Source: Polyangium sp. y55x31
Lineage (GTDB): Bacteria; Myxococcota_A; Polyangia; Polyangiales; Polyangiaceae
Assembly: GCF_029946505.1 (NCBI RefSeq)
Contig: NZ_JARZHG010000015.1
Coordinates: 1 to 64,000 of the forward strand
DNA length: 64,000 bases
Direction of reading: 5' to 3'
Shown here: positions 1-7,624 of the stretch, piece by piece
How positions within the stretch are numbered: position 1 is the first letter of the stretch
Layout of the letters: each line of letters begins with the position of its first letter
Notes under the pieces: model-generated
The model's database searches: none
What the model was told of the DNA's origin: nothing
What the model saw: the letters and a program-made list of their open reading frames with translations, nothing else
Program-made: the position numbers and the translations under genes

Positions 1-110
1 GCTTCCGCCGCATCGCGGTACGGTACGAGCGCCACGTCGAAAACTTCCTCGGCTTCGTCCACCTCGGATGCATCGTCGTGTACCTCAGGAGACTCCTGGA
101 CGATTTATGA
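1..110 (+). CDS. IS5-family transposase, C-terminal fragment (5' end outside window)
   Basis: Reading from base 3, 35 codons run to a TGA at 108-110. They contain FRRIAVRYERHVENFLGF, which resembles the C-terminal end of IS5-family DDE transposases, where an R-R-I-A-x-R-Y-E stretch carries the final catalytic Glu. Only the tail is in the window, so it cannot be judged whether the element is intact. The family call rests on this short motif. Confidence 0.72.
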   Translation, partial: FRRIAVRYERHVENFLGFVHLGCIVVYLRRLLDDL

Positions 111-122
111 GATGACTTCTAG
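104..122. mobile_element. Candidate right end of the IS element
   Basis: The transposase stop codon overlaps a sequence (TATGAGATGACTTCTAG, ending 122) that looks like the terminal inverted repeat of IS5-type elements, which often lies only a few bases beyond the transposase stop. It ends in CTAG at 119-122, which fits the YTAR target preference known for part of this family. The left end is outside the window, so neither the inverted repeat nor the target duplication can be confirmed. Confidence 0.4.
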
Positions 123-279
123 TAGGGTCGTGCTCGCCCAAAAGCATAACAGGGTGGACGTGGGGCCCGCGCCCGCCCGACGACAAACCAGGCACGAGGC
201 CCAGCAATCAACCACTTACTTGATCCGGCACGAGGAGGGCCGGCGGGGTCGTCCGTGAGGACGTCCCGAAAGAAACGCC
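111..279. other. Short gene-free stretch between IS end and XRE gene
   Basis: Nothing is recognised in the bases between the IS end and the XRE regulator. It presumably holds the regulator's promoter, but no convincing -35/-10 pair is visible. Only a weak purine run (GAAAG) precedes the ATG at 280. Confidence 0.4.
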
Positions 280-618
280 ATGCCGCGACGAACCGTACCG
301 GATCCTTTCGCAACGCAGGTGGGTGGCCGCATCCGTGAGCTTCGTCTGGAACGAGGCATGTCCCTGGCCGAGCTCGCGGACGCGAGCGAGCTGTCGAAAG
401 GACACCTTTCCAGCGTCGAACACGGGCTCGCTGCCATCACGATCCAGACGATCTCCCGGCTCGCCCGGGGGCTCTCGCTGCCGCCGCTTTACTTGCTGAC
501 CTTCCCCGCGGAGGACGAGCGCGCGCACGCCGCGGAGCTCGTTCGCAAGCTCCCCGCCGATCAGGTCCGCAAGCTCCGCCGTCAGCTCCAGGTGCAGCTC
601 GGTCTCCGTAAACGCTGA
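280..618 (+). CDS. XRE-family helix-turn-helix transcriptional regulator
   Basis: The product is a 112-residue DNA-binding protein. Residues about 15-70 form a Cro/C1-type HTH: the stretch from VGGRIRELR through LAELADASELSKGHLSSVEHG to TISRLARGL follows the usual five-helix pattern. The remaining 40 residues are charged and helical (KLPADQVRKLRRQL), a likely dimerisation tail. There is no sensor domain. It lies between an IS end and the converging radical-SAM gene and is followed by two hairpins, so it is probably transcribed alone. Its target is unknown; regulation of the neighbouring radical-SAM genes is possible but rests only on position. Confidence 0.88.
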   Translation: MPRRTVPDPFATQVGGRIRELRLERGMSLAELADASELSKGHLSSVEHGLAAITIQTISRLARGLSLPPLYLLTFPAEDERAHAAELVRKLPADQVRKLRRQLQVQLGLRKR

Positions 619-630
619 TGTTTGTCCCGA

Positions 631-651
631 GGGGGACGCCTCGCGTCCCCC
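631..651. terminator. Hairpin just after the XRE gene
   Basis: A perfect 9-bp stem (GGGGGACGC / GCGTCCCCC) with a 3-base loop starts 13 bases after the XRE stop codon. No T-run follows it, so it may slow polymerase or protect the 3' end rather than act as a complete intrinsic terminator. Confidence 0.5.
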
Positions 652-732
652 TCTTGGCCGAGCAAAACCCGGCCCATTCACCCCCCGAGGCGAGCTCGCT
701 ACGCGGCTCCCTCCCGTATCTCACCGATCCCG

Positions 733-769
733 AAATCGGGGCCGCCCTGAAAGGTGGCCCCGATTTTTT
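733..769. terminator. Rho-independent terminator between convergent genes
   Basis: The inverted repeat AAATCGGGGCC / GGCCCCGATTT has a 12-base spacer and is followed on the plus strand by six T residues. This is a good intrinsic terminator for the XRE gene. It also abuts the stop codon of the minus-strand radical-SAM gene and, since the stem starts with AAA, may work weakly in both directions. Confidence 0.82.
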
Positions 770-3602
770 AGGTCGACCGCGACGAACGGCGCTCGATCGG
801 CTGAACCCACGCTTCGCCGTAACGCTCGACGTCCATGTGCCGGATGCCGAAGCACTCCGATTTCACCGCGCAACGCTCGCACGCGGGGACCTTCCGGCGA
901 AACTCGACCGGCCCGGGGATGGGTTTGCCCGAGATGAACCGTTCGTCGGCGTCGAAAGCGCAGAGCGGCGGTCCACACGGCCCATCGAGCCCGCGCACCG
1001 GGATCCCCAGGACAAACGCGCGATCGAGCGCTTCGCGGAGCGCAGCCCGGAGGCGCGCGGGCTCCGGCACGATCGTCCCGACGAGCGCACGATCGAACGG
1101 CATCGTCGGGTACGAGATGGTGAGGTGCCGGAGCTTCGGATGGCGGCCGAACGTGTCGTGGATGAAATCGGGGAGCGCGCCGAGCGCGTCGATGCCCTCG
1201 GCCGTGGTCACGGCGTTCAGCACGATCGGGATCCCCGCGTCGAGCAGCGCATGGATGCCCCGCACGGTACGCTCATGCGTGCCGGGCGCTCGCGTGATCG
1301 CATCCGATACCTTCGCGTCTCCGCTATGGAGCGAGACGAACGCCTGCGTGACGCCCGCCTTTGCGAGGCGCGCGGCATACCCCGGTTTGCTCGCCTGGAT
1401 GGCGTTCGTCTCGAGCGTCACCCCGGTAAAACCGAGCGCGCGCGCCCGCTCCACGTAACGAATGAGCTCCGGGTCGAGCATGGGCTCGCCGCCCGAGACG
1501 ATGAGCGAGCGCGCGCCGGCCGCCCAGAGGTCCTCGATCCATCGAACGACCTGCTCGGGCCCGTAGCGCCCCCAATCGCGGCCCTGCCAGCACATGCCGC
1601 AATCCTGGTTGCAGCCGAAGCCCGTCCGCACGATACCTTCGGGTGGCTCGACGCCGGCGACGATCTGCCGAAAGAAGCCGAGCGGCACGCCGAGAGGCAG
1701 CCGCGCGAGCTCCTTTGCAATCCCCGCGGCGCGCTCCCATCGCTCTTTCGTCGTCGCCACGACGAGCCGCGCCGCCATCGCCTCGAACGCCTTCGACCAT
1801 CGCGCGGCCTCGGGTACGCTCGGACAAACCTCCACGGTGGCTTTGCCGGAAGCCTTGTCCCAGCCGAGGCGCAGGCGCGCGACGGGATCCCGTTTGCCGA
1901 GCACGAGCTCCACGTGATGTTTGTCCGCATTCACGTCGAGCAGCGCGAGCCCGAACGCGGGCAGGTCCACGGGCAGCGACGGCGCGTTCACGAGCGCCCG
2001 CGCGAGCTCGCGTTTCTTCTCGGCCGCCTCGGTCTCGACGCTCGGCGGATCCCGGAAGACGACGCCGCTCGTACGGCCCACGTCGCGGCCGCGCGGGCCT
2101 TTCGTGGCCATGGCGCGCTCGACGTCGTCGACCAAAAGCAGCGCCGGATCGGCCGCGGACGAGACGAGCGCGAGCAACGTCTCGAAGAGCATGAGCTCGT
2201 CGCGCCCCCCACTTCGCCGGATCGAAGCGGCGGCGAGGTCGGCGACGCGTTGCGCACGTTTGTCCTGGAACCGCCACGGCCGCGCGGGCAGATACCCATA
2301 ACGCGCGCTCGCGTCGTCCTCGGGGTTCTCGTAAGCGTCGGCGAGCAGGCCGTCCCGCTCTGCGAGCCAGTAGAGCGCGGTGTCGGGATAAAGCCGCACG
2401 CGCGAGAGGAGCAGGTGCCCGCGGAGCTCGTGCATGCCGGTTTGCCGGATGCAGGCGAGGTTTGTCCGGAGGTCCTCCATCGTGGTCCACGGCGTGAACA
2501 GGATGAAGCCGAAGGCCGCGTGCGAGAGGTCCATCGCGGGCGCGTATTCGGTGTTCCAGCGGCGGAGCGCTTCGAGGAAGCGGACGAGCGTCTCCTGCGT
2601 CGCGCCTTTGTTGAAGCGATCGAGCTCGGGCTGGGAGAAGTTCTCCACGCCGACGAGGAAAGGCGCGAGGCGGATCGACGAGCGCCGCGCGGACGCGAGC
2701 GCGCGCGTGAAGCGGGCCGAGTTCTGGAGCCACCAGTCGGCGCGCGACTCGATGAGCAGCGTGAAGGGCCCGAGCTTTTCGGCCTCGGCCGCCTCGACGA
2801 GCTCGGTGAGGTAATAAAATGGGTTCTGATCACGCAGGACGAGCGCCTCTATCTCCGGCGCGTTCGCCCGCAGATACCGGAGCTGGACGAGGGCCCAGGC
2901 GAGCGCCTCGTCGCGCGACTTGTGCTCGTAATGGTTGCCCGTGGTGCAGAACCCGCAGCCGCGGCCCGCGCCTTCGGGGATCTTCGTGCCCGCATAAAGC
3001 GGGTTTTCCCGCGCGTCGGCCTGGTACGGGCAGCCCGTGTTGCCCGTGATCGGAAACGAAGGGAACCGCGGGCGCGCGTCCTCGCTCGCGTACACGGGCC
3101 GGAGCAGCGGCGCATATCGCGGCAGCGGTTCGTTCGGCGGCGCGCGGCCCACGAGCGCGGAGAGGAGCGCGACCACGGCCTTCGGTTCTGCGGGACAAAC
3201 GTGCTTCGCCGGCGCATCGGAGAGGTCGTGCTCGCCGACGAGGCGGACGAACGTCGCGTCGGGCAATTCGCGGGCGAGGCGCGTGACGATGGCCGCGCTC
3301 CAGAGCCGCTCGTAAAGGATCGTCGGGTAAGGACGAAGCGCGCGGACGAGCGCGTCCCAGGCGGCGCTCGGTTCGGCTTCGGCACCCTGCGGCAGGTACG
3401 CCACGACGAGGTCGCCCGAGAGCCCTGCCGCGCGCATGGCGCCCGCGATGTGGTGCAGGCCCACGTCGTCGAGGAACGACCGATCGCGGTGGCTGTGCAG
3501 GCTGAGGACGGCCGCCGGCAGCGCGCCTTCGCCACGCGTGTCTTCGGCAGGCAAGGAAAGCGGCGGCACACCCGCCTCGCGAACGAGCGGCAAGGATCGC
3601 AT
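768..3602 (-). CDS. Double radical-SAM protein, 944 residues
   Basis: The protein holds two radical-SAM modules in tandem. Residues 1-180 look like a Rossmann-type N-terminal region without a clear cobalamin motif. The first module (about 185-480) contains GCPYQ and GRGCGFC, giving cysteines 191, 216 and 219 instead of the usual CX3CX2C. The second module (about 650-944) has a canonical cluster motif (C664, C668, C671 in GCNQDCGMC), followed by SGGEP and a Cys-rich C-terminus (GPCGPPLC, ACERCAVKSEC) resembling SPASM or twitch auxiliary-cluster regions. The substrate is unknown. The gene is divergent from the DUF483-like gene with only 30 bp between the starts, so the two probably share a promoter region. 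A maturase or natural-product role is possible but is inference. Confidence 0.85.
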   Translation of the reverse strand: MRSLPLVREAGVPPLSLPAEDTRGEGALPAAVLSLHSHRDRSFLDDVGLHHIAGAMRAAGLSGDLVVAYLPQGAEAEPSAAWDALVRALRPYPTILYERLWSAAIVTRLARELPDATFVRLVGEHDLSDAPAKHVCPAEPKAVVALLSALVGRAPPNEPLPRYAPLLRPVYASEDARPRFPSFPITGNTGCPYQADARENPLYAGTKIPEGAGRGCGFCTTGNHYEHKSRDEALAWALVQLRYLRANAPEIEALVLRDQNPFYYLTELVEAAEAEKLGPFTLLIESRADWWLQNSARFTRALASARRSSIRLAPFLVGVENFSQPELDRFNKGATQETLVRFLEALRRWNTEYAPAMDLSHAAFGFILFTPWTTMEDLRTNLACIRQTGMHELRGHLLLSRVRLYPDTALYWLAERDGLLADAYENPEDDASARYGYLPARPWRFQDKRAQRVADLAAASIRRSGGRDELMLFETLLALVSSAADPALLLVDDVERAMATKGPRGRDVGRTSGVVFRDPPSVETEAAEKKRELARALVNAPSLPVDLPAFGLALLDVNADKHHVELVLGKRDPVARLRLGWDKASGKATVEVCPSVPEAARWSKAFEAMAARLVVATTKERWERAAGIAKELARLPLGVPLGFFRQIVAGVEPPEGIVRTGFGCNQDCGMCWQGRDWGRYGPEQVVRWIEDLWAAGARSLIVSGGEPMLDPELIRYVERARALGFTGVTLETNAIQASKPGYAARLAKAGVTQAFVSLHSGDAKVSDAITRAPGTHERTVRGIHALLDAGIPIVLNAVTTAEGIDALGALPDFIHDTFGRHPKLRHLTISYPTMPFDRALVGTIVPEPARLRAALREALDRAFVLGIPVRGLDGPCGPPLCAFDADERFISGKPIPGPVEFRRKVPACERCAVKSECFGIRHMDVERYGEAWVQPIERRSSRST

Positions 3603-3632
3603 CGGGGCCCGGAAGCCCGTAGGCTACACCGG

Positions 3633-4982
3633 GTGCGGCAGCCCGTCATCCTCCTCGGCAAAGGCGAAGTGTCGCTCGCGGCGGCAGACGGGGACGTGCT
3701 CGTCGAGCCCGCAGGCGGCGGCCTCGAAGCCCTCGAGGCGCTCGTCGCCCGGAGCCCACGCGCGGCCGTCGTGACCTCGGGCGGCGACGAAGGTTTTTTT
3801 CGCGCGAGCCTGTGCCTCGAACGCGGCGTGAAGGCCGTGGTCCTGCGTCGCGGCGCGTTCTCGGAGGCGCACGAAAAGGAGCTCGCCGCGCGGGCGCGGA
3901 GCTTCGGGCGCGAGCTCTTCGTGCACGACGACGCGCGCGGATACGGGCGCGTGCCAGCGGGGAGCGAGCGTGTTCAGGTGGGCGCGCCCGAGGTCGCGGC
4001 GTGGGAAGCGGCCGTGCGCGTCGCAGCGGGAGAAAGCAGGCGAGCGGCCGCGATCGGGCTCGACGTGGATGCCGCCTGGGAAGAAGCCGCAGAGGCCGCG
4101 GCGCCGCTGCCGATGGATGCGCCCGTGCCGGGTTTGTCCGAGAACCTGGAGGAGGTCGCGTTCGCGAACGGGGACAAACCCGTGCTTTATCTGGTCGTTC
4201 CTGCCCGCTCGCTCGATGCCGTGCGCGCGCGGCACCCGGGCGCGGCGATGGCGCTCGCGCGCGCGGAGGCTTTGCCGCTCGCGGTCGAGGGCGCGACGGG
4301 CCGGCGCATCGAAGGCGCGTCGGGCGAGGCGACCGTGCATGCGTTTTTCTCGACCAACCCGGATCTCGCCGCGCGCGCGGCTTCGCTCTGGGAGCAGGGT
4401 TCGTCCCGGAACGCAGCCGCGATCGGCGAGCTGCTCGGGTATCCGCCCTGCTGCACGGCCGCGTTCGTGGCGCTCGCGGATCGCCGGAACAACGCGGCGC
4501 TCGTGTACGTCACGGCCGCGCGCACCCGCGCCCTCGGCGCGGCTTTTCATCCGCTGCTCGACGTGGCTGTCCGGCGCGTCGTCCCCTTCACCCCGTGTTC
4601 GTTCGGCTGCGAGCGTGCGGCGACCGTGGCCAGCCGCGTCGTCGCCGCGCTCCCGCGCGAACAGGCCGAAGCGCTCACCCGCGCGCTCACGCGGCCCGTG
4701 CTCTACCTCGACGAGGCGCGCGCCGTCGCGCTCGAAGGTGCCCAGCCAAACGGCAATGTGATCACCTTCGAATCCGCGCGTTTCCTCCCCGCCCCAGCCC
4801 CGCTCGATCCCGAAGGCGAACTCTTCGCACGAAAGCTCTTCGGTGCGCTTTTTAATGGCGGCGGCACGCTCGAGTGCACGGACGATGCGTTCGAGGTGCG
4901 CGGCGCCTCCTTCACGCGTCGACTCGGACGAACCTCGCCGCGGCTCGGCGCGCTCTTGCCGTTCAGCGGGTTGTCCGGGTAA
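3633..4982 (+). CDS. DUF483-like protein
   Basis: A 449-residue protein of unknown function, starting at GTG 3633; upstream the same frame is only antisense to the radical-SAM gene. Its central part matches the pattern of DUF483 proteins: GYPPCC at residues 269-274 and PCSFGC at 321-326, with a conserved Asn/His-rich region between. The paired cysteines suggest metal or Fe-S binding. The N-terminal half is Ala/Arg/Glu-rich and not recognised. It is divergent from the 944-residue radical-SAM gene and ends 3 bp from the end of the converging B12-type radical-SAM gene, so it sits between them. A joint function is inferred from this placement. DUF483 assignment is from motif memory, not a search. 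Confidence 0.7.
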   Translation: MRQPVILLGKGEVSLAAADGDVLVEPAGGGLEALEALVARSPRAAVVTSGGDEGFFRASLCLERGVKAVVLRRGAFSEAHEKELAARARSFGRELFVHDDARGYGRVPAGSERVQVGAPEVAAWEAAVRVAAGESRRAAAIGLDVDAAWEEAAEAAAPLPMDAPVPGLSENLEEVAFANGDKPVLYLVVPARSLDAVRARHPGAAMALARAEALPLAVEGATGRRIEGASGEATVHAFFSTNPDLAARAASLWEQGSSRNAAAIGELLGYPPCCTAAFVALADRRNNAALVYVTAARTRALGAAFHPLLDVAVRRVVPFTPCSFGCERAATVASRVVAALPREQAEALTRALTRPVLYLDEARAVALEGAQPNGNVITFESARFLPAPAPLDPEGELFARKLFGALFNGGGTLECTDDAFEVRGASFTRRLGRTSPRLGALLPFSGLSG

Positions 4983-4985
4983 ACC

Positions 4986-7613
4986 TCAGCCGAGATACCC
5001 CGAACCGCCGGGCATTGCGTCGACGCGACCTCGCTGGCCGCCCGGGGGGATCGCCGCCTGATTGCGTCGCCCCACCGGCCGCGGCGGGATTTCGAGCAGG
5101 TACTTCGTGACGGTCGCCTTGTCGTAACGCCGCGACATCCAGAAGAGATCATACTCGTTGATCTTGTCGAGCGTGCGGATGCCGAGGTCGTCCATGCGGG
5201 CGAGGATTCGATTGCGCGACGCATCGATCACGTCGCGTTTCTCCTCCCATTTCAATCCGCCGATCTCGTCGTACGCGAGCGTCACCTGCCCCGTCTTCAA
5301 TCGGTCGAAGCCGGGGCGCAGCACGATGCCGGCGTCCTCGGGGACGACGCCCATGCCGGGGAACAGGTAAAACCCCTGGAAGCAGCCGACGATGTCGATC
5401 TCCTCGGCGAGCGTCTCCACGAGCCGCACCGTGGCGTCGACGTCCTCCTCGGTCTCGTGGAAATACCCGGCGATGAAATTGACGCGGTTGATGATGCCGG
5501 CCTTGTGGGTGTTCTGCAGCGTCTCGACGATGTCCCGCGAGAGCAGGCCCTTCTTCATCAATTCGAGGATCTTGTCGCTGCCGCTCTCGGCGCCGTAATT
5601 GAGCAGGAGGCAACCCGATTCACGCATGAGCGCGGCGAGCTCGGCGGAGATGTCGGTGGGGCGGCAGGAGTCGGTCCATTGCAGGCCCGCCTTCGAATCG
5701 ACGAGCCGCCGGCAGAGGCGTTCGAGCAGGCGCGGGCTCACGTTGACGAGGTTGTTCAGGAACATGAAGTCCCGGACCCCGTATCGCTCGGAGAGCTCGA
5801 TGAGCTCGTCCGCCGTCTTCTCCGGCGACTGGACGTCGAGCCATTCCTTCGCGCTGCAGAACTCGCATTTCGCGGTGCAACCCTTCACGAATCCGTAAGG
5901 GAGATACGCGAAGGGTTCGACGGGCTCGCCATGATGGAGGCCATCACGCGCGAGGGCGGCGAGGAGGCGCTCGGTGGGTTTGCCGCGGTACAGCTCGAAC
6001 GGGACGTCGTCGAAATCGGGGCGCGGCATGGCGTTGAGGTGCGAGCGGACGAGCTTGTTTTTCGTGACGCTCTCGCCCTCGCGCGACCAGACGCCCGGAA
6101 TGTCGGCCGCGCGGCGATCCCGGTAGGCCTCGAGGTGCAAAAGGCCGAGGAGCGGGATCTCGCCGTCGCCGTCGACCACGTAATCGAAGGTCTTTTCGGT
6201 GCCGAGCGCGCGATCGCCGTCGACCTGATCCCGCTCGCCGCCGAGGACCGTGGGAAAACCCGTGCGCTCCTTGACGAGCCGCGCGAGGCAGGCCGCGATG
6301 TTCATCTGGAAATGGCCGAAGTAATCGACGATGGAGAAGCCGACGAGCGCGCGGCGGCCGGCTTCGGCGGCGCGCACGAGCTCCGGGCCGAACGAATTCC
6401 ACAAATGCTCGGCCGCCGCCGCGACCGCGGGGCTCTCGGCGCCGGCGAGCCAGCCGTCGACGGCGGCATTGTCGACGAAGCCATCGAGCCGGTCGTCGGC
6501 GTGCGTGATTTGCAGATCGAAGACGCGCGTGGAAAAACCGTGGCCGCGGGTGAATGCGGTGAGCCGCGCGGACGCGAGCGAGGGCAATTCCAGCTCGTCG
6601 TAGCTGTTTCGATACCGCGGGACGTGGACGAGGACCATTTCGATGGGTCGGTTCGTCGCGCGCGTCGCATATCGCACGAGGCTCGCCCGCGCCATGGCGA
6701 CGGACGCGGCCGCGCCCGCGAGCGAGGCCGGCGAGGGCGCGTCTTCGATGCGGGGCGCCGCCAATGCGTGGCGCGTCGCGACCTCGAACGCGCTCGGGAC
6801 GACGTCGAGCCGCACGGGGCCGTCCCGGAGGAGCGCCTTTCGCGTGAGCGATGCGCCCTGCTTGCTCCAGCGGCAAACGAGCGTGCCACGCCGCATGACG
6901 GCCTCGACTTCGAGCGGGCCCTCGCCCTGCATCTCCTCGTCGAGGTCGACCTCGACCACGACGTCGCCGATCCGTGCATTGCAAACGAGCCGATCGGCGC
7001 CCGCGAGCGCGACGACCTCCGTGACTTCGAGCCCGCGCGCCGCGCCCGGTACGACCGCGTCCGCGAGCGCGAACGGGACCGCAGCGAGGCGGGCGATCCG
7101 CGCCGCGGCGGCTTCAGGAAGGTCGAACGTGATGCGCGCGCCCGCGACGAACGGCGTGCGTGTCGAGGCCGCGCGCCGGACGCGGCGGCCCGCCGGCGAG
7201 CGCACGGACAAACCCACGAGCGCGCCCATCGATTCGCGTCGCGCCTCCTCGACGAGCGCGAGGAACAACGGTTCGAGCACGAGCGCGCCCGCGTCGATCA
7301 CGTCGGGAGAAGCCGTGTCCCCGAGCGCCTGCGCGAGCGCCGCGGGGACGACGATCCGCACGCCGGGCGCCGTCGCGACGAGCGCGCGCGCAGCGTCTTC
7401 CGGCACGTCGTCGCCGAGCACGAGGCAGCCGCCCTCGCCCGCGAGCTTGGCCGCGAGATCGGGCGCGCGCCTCTGCGCTTCGGCCGCGGTCGTGGGCACG
7501 ATGCGCGCGGCGCGCCCGAGGCGGGAGAGCGGCGCGACGACACGCGGCGACGATTCCGGCCTCCCGGCGACGGCGACGAGGAGAGGTTGCCGCTTGCCGT
7601 GCGCGTCCGTCAT
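4986..7613 (-). CDS. Radical-SAM protein of the B12-binding (P-methyltransferase/MiaB-like) layout
   Basis: An 875-residue enzyme. Residues about 330-540 look like a cobalamin-binding Rossmann domain followed by a linker (GFSIVDYFGHFQMN, then VDGDGEIPLLGLL), and the radical-SAM core begins at GCTAKCEFC (C579, C583, C586), a canonical CX3CX2C site. YGAESGSDKILELMKKG and VNFIAGYFHETEEDV are typical core strands of this class. The first 300 residues are unassigned; residues 1-120 could be a degenerate receiver-like fold. The C-terminus ends in a Pro/Gly/Arg-rich tail. The gene begins 11 bp after the end of the upstream kinase gene, so the two are probably co-transcribed. The reaction and substrate are unknown. 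Confidence 0.85.
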   Translation of the reverse strand: MTDAHGKRQPLLVAVAGRPESSPRVVAPLSRLGRAARIVPTTAAEAQRRAPDLAAKLAGEGGCLVLGDDVPEDAARALVATAPGVRIVVPAALAQALGDTASPDVIDAGALVLEPLFLALVEEARRESMGALVGLSVRSPAGRRVRRAASTRTPFVAGARITFDLPEAAAARIARLAAVPFALADAVVPGAARGLEVTEVVALAGADRLVCNARIGDVVVEVDLDEEMQGEGPLEVEAVMRRGTLVCRWSKQGASLTRKALLRDGPVRLDVVPSAFEVATRHALAAPRIEDAPSPASLAGAAASVAMARASLVRYATRATNRPIEMVLVHVPRYRNSYDELELPSLASARLTAFTRGHGFSTRVFDLQITHADDRLDGFVDNAAVDGWLAGAESPAVAAAAEHLWNSFGPELVRAAEAGRRALVGFSIVDYFGHFQMNIAACLARLVKERTGFPTVLGGERDQVDGDRALGTEKTFDYVVDGDGEIPLLGLLHLEAYRDRRAADIPGVWSREGESVTKNKLVRSHLNAMPRPDFDDVPFELYRGKPTERLLAALARDGLHHGEPVEPFAYLPYGFVKGCTAKCEFCSAKEWLDVQSPEKTADELIELSERYGVRDFMFLNNLVNVSPRLLERLCRRLVDSKAGLQWTDSCRPTDISAELAALMRESGCLLLNYGAESGSDKILELMKKGLLSRDIVETLQNTHKAGIINRVNFIAGYFHETEEDVDATVRLVETLAEEIDIVGCFQGFYLFPGMGVVPEDAGIVLRPGFDRLKTGQVTLAYDEIGGLKWEEKRDVIDASRNRILARMDDLGIRTLDKINEYDLFWMSRRYDKATVTKYLLEIPPRPVGRRNQAAIPPGGQRGRVDAMPGGSGYLG

Positions 7614-7624
7614 CGAGATCGATG

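Noticed and set aside
618-3632. Open plus-strand frame ahead of the DUF483-like gene
   Set aside because: It is antisense to the radical-SAM gene on the minus strand, has an Arg-rich composition typical of shadow frames in high-GC DNA, and lacks any domain. Only the part from 3633 is kept.
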